Shown piece after piece: positions 61,232 to 64,000 of a stretch of DNA of 64,000 nt. The stretch lies in assembly GCF_003046175.1 (NCBI RefSeq), contig NZ_PZZM01000001.1, forward strand, positions 815,001 to 879,000. The letters are read 5' to 3'. The notes under the pieces were generated by a model. It saw only the letters and a list, made by a program, of their open reading frames with translations. It did not search any database and had not been told where the DNA came from. Position 1 is the stretch's first letter. Each line of letters begins with the position of its first letter. The stretch comes from Bosea sp. 124. Its GTDB lineage: Bacteria; Pseudomonadota; Alphaproteobacteria; Rhizobiales; Beijerinckiaceae. Position numbers and translations under genes: made by a program.

Positions 61232-63190
61232 ATGAAATCAATTCGGGACAAAATCCTCGGGCTGATCGGCATTGTCGCCATCGGCGCGGTGATCGCGCTG
61301 GCGAGCGCCCTGGTCGGCATCTCCTGGCTGGAAACGATGAACCAGCGCGTCGCCTCGCAAGACGACATGGCTCTGGCGACCGAACGCCTCAACGTCGCCG
61401 TCAACCAGCTCAGCGAAGATTCCCGCCTCGCCTATATGGCGCGCAACCCCAACGAGGCGAAGAACGCCGCCACCGCGATCGAGAAAGGCCTGAGCCGGGT
61501 CGATGAACGGCTGAAGGTCTTCCTGGCAAAGGTTCCCGAGAGCGAGCGCGAGCGGACCGACAAGATCAGCAAGCTGGTCGCGGATTTTGCGGCGACCCGT
61601 GCGGAAACCGCCCGATTGGCGACAGAAGTATCCGGACGCGCCGCCGATGCCTGGGGCAACAGCGAAGCCAGCCGGCGCAATCGGACCGCGCTTGTCGACG
61701 AGCTGTCGGGCTTCAGCCGCATCAACGAGGAGGCCGGCGAGGCGTTCGGAGCCGAGGCGGCCGCCTTCGCCGGCAAGATGCGCGTGATGCTGCCGGTCGC
61801 CCTGCTGGTGCTGCTCGGTCTCTCGATCGCGGCGGCGGTGGTGTTTTCCAGGCGCGCGATCATCAAGCCACTTCTCGACCTCGGGGTCGTGATGGACCGG
61901 CTCACCGCCGGCGACAACGGCGTCGATGTGCCGCACACGAAGCGCAGCGACGAGATCGGCGCGATGGCGCGGGCTGTCTCGGTGCTGCGCGAGAGCAGCG
62001 AACAGGTCGCGCTGCTGCAGCAGAAGGAACAGGCCGCCGCGGCGGCGCGCCTGGCGCGGGCGCAGTCGATGGAGGCCGTGGTCTCCGATGTCGGCGAGGT
62101 CGTGGCAGCGGCTGCGGCCGGCGACTTCTCGGCCAGGCTCCAGATCGACCAGGCCGACGAGCAGATGCAGAAGCTCGTCGCCGGCATCAACGAGATCAAC
62201 GCGGTTGTTGATTCGGCGACGAGCGAGTTCGCGCGGACGCTGTCGGCCGTGGCGGGCGGCGACCTGACGGTGCGGGTCGATGCGGCCTATCGCGGCAAGT
62301 TCGCCGAACTCAAGGGCGCGATCAACGAGACGGTGGACCGCCTGTCCTCGACGGTGCGCACGATCCAGGTGACCTCGGCCGATGTCGGGCTGGCGGCGCG
62401 CGAGATCAACATGGGCGCCGACGATCTGTCGAAGCGCACCGAGGAGCAGGCCTCCTCGCTGGAGGAGACCGCCGCCACCACCGAGGAGCTCGCAGCCTCG
62501 GTCAAGGCCTCGGCCCAGGCCTCGCGGGATGCCGCCGCGATCGCCAATGATGCGATGCAGGCGGCCCAGTCGGGTGGCGCCATCGCCGGCCAGGCGGTCG
62601 ACGCCATGGCCCGCATCGAGACCGCCTCGCAGAAGATCTCCGACATCATCCGGGTGATCGACGACATCGCCTTCCAGACCAATCTGCTGGCGCTGAACGC
62701 CGCCGTCGAGGCAGCCCGGGCCGGCGATGCCGGCAAGGGCTTCGCCGTCGTCGCCTCGGAGGTGCGCACCCTGGCGCAGCGCTCCAGCGCCGCCGCCAAG
62801 GACATCTCCGGCCTGATCTCGTCGTCCAACATGGAGGTCGGCGAGGGCGTCAAGCTGGTGCGCCAGGCCGGCGACCAGCTCAGCCAGATCCTCAGCCACT
62901 CGCAGAAGGTCGCCGCCACCATCGCCGACATCTCGGCCGCCTCCGGCGAACAGGCCAACGGCATCGACGAGATGAGCCAGGCCGTCGCCCATCTCGACGA
63001 GATGACCCAGCAGAACGCAGCCCTCGCCGAACAGAGCGCCGCATCCGCCGGCTCGCTCTCGGGACGCATCGGACAGCTCAACGACCTCGTCGCAGCCTTC
63101 AGGACAGGGCCGGAGAGCGAGGGCGCCCTGGCCGGCGCGGTGCGCCAGCCTTCCTCTTCCCAGCATGGCGGCACGCGCCGGGCGGCCTGA
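61232..63190 (+). CDS. Transmembrane methyl-accepting chemotaxis protein with HAMP domains
   Basis: A 652-residue chemoreceptor: membrane helices at about 9-31 and 186-208, a helical periplasmic sensor domain between them, HAMP domains (about 209-262 and again about 290-375), and the signalling domain (about 390-610) with the tip [20 protein letters not shown] in a near-perfect copy of the one in the 44416 receptor. No C-terminal CheR-binding pentapeptide. Ligand unknown. 290 bp upstream contains no gene. Confidence 0.93.
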   Translation: MKSIRDKILGLIGIVAIGAVIALASALVGISWLETMNQRVASQDDMALATERLNVAVNQLSEDSRLAYMARNPNEAKNAATAIEKGLSRVDERLKVFLAKVPESERERTDKISKLVADFAATRAETARLATEVSGRAADAWGNSEASRRNRTALVDELSGFSRINEEAGEAFGAEAAAFAGKMRVMLPVALLVLLGLSIAAAVVFSRRAIIKPLLDLGVVMDRLTAGDNGVDVPHTKRSDEIGAMARAVSVLRESSEQVALLQQKEQAAAAARLARAQSMEAVVSDVGEVVAAAAAGDFSARLQIDQADEQMQKLVAGINEINAVVDSATSEFARTLSAVAGGDLTVRVDAAYRGKFAELKGAINETVDRLSSTVRTIQVTSADVGLAAREINMGADDLSKRTEEQASSLEETAATTEELAASVKASAQASRDAAAIANDAMQAAQSGGAIAGQAVDAMARIETASQKISDIIRVIDDIAFQTNLLALNAAVEAARAGDAGKGFAVVASEVRTLAQRSSAAAKDISGLISSSNMEVGEGVKLVRQAGDQLSQILSHSQKVAATIADISAASGEQANGIDEMSQAVAHLDEMTQQNAALAEQSAASAGSLSGRIGQLNDLVAAFRTGPESEGALAGAVRQPSSSQHGGTRRAA

Positions 63191-63279
63191 ACACCCCGCC
63201 GCGGCACCGGCTGCCGCGGCGACTGATCCGCCCCTCGCGGTGAAAATTGGACAATCTCCAACTATTCTCTCCGGAGGCG

Positions 63280-63308
63280 TTGACAGTCCCGCGGCGCCTC
63301 CGTAAACG
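63280..63308 (+). promoter_or_regulatory. Promoter of tRNA-Leu
   Basis: TTGACA (63280-63285), 17 bp spacer, TAAACG (63303-63308); the mature tRNA starts 11 bp after the -10 box. Confidence 0.65.
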
Positions 63309-63318
63309 AACCGCCGTT

Positions 63319-63405
63319 GCCCAGGTGGCGGAATTGGTAGACGCACCAGCTTCAGGTGCTGGCGCTCGCAAGGGCGTGGAGGTTCGAGTCCTCTCCTGGG
63401 CACCA
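63319..63405 (+). tRNA. tRNA-Leu (anticodon CAG), CCA encoded
   Basis: An 87-base class II tRNA. The 7 bp acceptor stem GCCCAGG pairs with CCTGGGC, the anticodon stem CCAGC/GCTGG closes the loop TTCAGGT giving anticodon CAG, a long variable arm (GCGCTCGCAAGGGCGT region) marks leucine, and GGTTCGAGTCC is the T loop. CCA is encoded. Its 3' end is directly followed by an integrase gene, so it is a probable integration site. Confidence 0.97.
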
Positions 63406-63487
63406 CTTTTCTTCCTGTTTGATCGCAGGGAGTTAAGTGAAAACAAGGGTTTCCGTGAGATCAACTCTCACTCAGGAAGCTCACTCA

Positions 63488-64000
63488 ATGGCTCTACGAA
63501 TGGCCAGACCGATCAAGCGGGGAACCAGCGCCAACTGGCTCCTCAAAGTCCGCGTTCCATCCGACATCATCGACAAGGTCCAGGGACATGTCGTCCTGCC
63601 CATTGGTGGCAGGCGCACGCCGGTCGCCATAAGCGCCGGCTACGTCGAAGTCAGCCTGCGCACGTCCGATCCCGACGAAGCGGCTCTGCGCTATGCGGAA
63701 GCCCACGATGCCCTCCTTCAGCATTGGAAGGCCGTAAAGACCGGCCCCAAGCCGGTTTCGAAGCGCCAAGCCGTCGCTTTATCCGCCGACGCCTACCGTG
63801 AACGAATCAGCGAGATCGACGACGCGTCGATGGTCGCCGAGCGGGAGGCCATGAATGCCGAATTCGACGAATTCATCGTCCGACGCGCAGAGACCGAATC
63901 AGAGGAGCGCGACCAACTCGTCCTGGGTTGGTTCGAAGACGTCATCGCCGAACAGGGCGTCGATTTCATCGCGGTCATCGCGGCGCTCCTCCCTGGCTCC
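63488..64000 (+). CDS. Phage/island-type integrase, N-terminal part (cut by the right edge)
   Basis: The first 171 codons of a gene that stays open to the window end. The N-terminus RMARPIKRGTSANWLLKVRVPSDI resembles the arm-type DUF6538 start of tyrosine recombinases in Rhizobiales; the catalytic domain would lie beyond the edge. AGGAAG precedes the ATG. Codons such as CTA, CGA, AGA, ATA and TTA are used, unlike the neighbours, which fits acquired DNA. Position 83 bp after tRNA-Leu supports an integrase of a genomic island. Confidence 0.75.
   Translation, partial: MALRMARPIKRGTSANWLLKVRVPSDIIDKVQGHVVLPIGGRRTPVAISAGYVEVSLRTSDPDEAALRYAEAHDALLQHWKAVKTGPKPVSKRQAVALSADAYRERISEIDDASMVAEREAMNAEFDEFIVRRAETESEERDQLVLGWFEDVIAEQGVDFIAVIAALLPGS

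Noticed and set aside
61238..63406. A 722-codon open frame on the minus strand
   Set aside because: Antisense to a chemoreceptor with intact membrane helices and signalling tip, and it runs across tRNA-Leu.

Overview
This GC-rich window reads as chromosome from an alphaproteobacterium of the order Hyphomicrobiales (Rhizobiales), probably Bosea or a close relative. The order is supported by the block rnase D-lptC-lptA-lptB-rpoN-hpf-ptsN, by irr next to fabA-fabB-fabI, by rpsA near sppA-ihfB-lapA, by def-fmt-truA facing dapE, and by the Irr and NDUFA9-like proteins. The genus is inferred from general similarity only. Most of the window is housekeeping DNA; the one clear sign of an accessory region is an integrase gene beside a tRNA-Leu at the right edge.

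Layout. 1-4974: 5' part of pyrF, an orphan Hcp-like protein, a DsbA-type oxidoreductase, then epmB and epmA facing efp, which together form a complete EF-P beta-lysylation module. 5251-14426: an MBL hydrolase, class I fumarase, and the ptsN/hpf/rpoN/lptBAC/RNase D block, all on the minus strand. 14664-20674: DUF805 protein, dapE, a membrane protein, the def-fmt-truA operon and rmuC. 20675-24018: OsmC, then an SsuABC-like transporter operon whose leader contains a convincing SAM-II riboswitch aptamer. 24192-29844: glnD, grpE, a TRIC-like channel, alkB, dapB. 30028-37113: Tim44-like protein, an amidase, several small proteins (including a 27-residue membrane peptide missed by ordinary ORF cut-offs), two convergent LAS-type peptidoglycan peptidases, and a solitary tricarboxylate-type binding protein. 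37171-43257: ornithine cyclodeaminase-like gene, lapA, ihfB, sppA, an Hsp70 relative and rpsA. 43661-48838: a sulfite-oxidase-like molybdoenzyme, an N-terminally truncated chemoreceptor, lemA-htpX-like pair, a Cys-rich secreted protein, an HCCA isomerase. 49092-57404: argG, fabI, a vapBC toxin-antitoxin pair lodged in the fab cluster, fabB, fabA, two unknown envelope genes and irr. 57466-63190: SH3 protein, hydroxyacid dehydrogenase, HAD hydrolase, NDUFA9-like protein and a chemoreceptor. 63319-64000: tRNA-Leu(CAG) followed by the start of a tyrosine-type integrase, i.e. the likely border of a genomic island.

Two patterns cut across regions. First, small palindromic elements of at least two families sit between genes. 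Second, 17-22 bp tandem duplications lie on or just after stop codons at several loci (permease, irr, fabI, RNase D), and fmt has a related 15 bp repeat. The best regulatory find is the SAM-II aptamer followed by a hairpin that masks the ribosome binding site of a sulfonate/nitrate-type substrate-binding protein.
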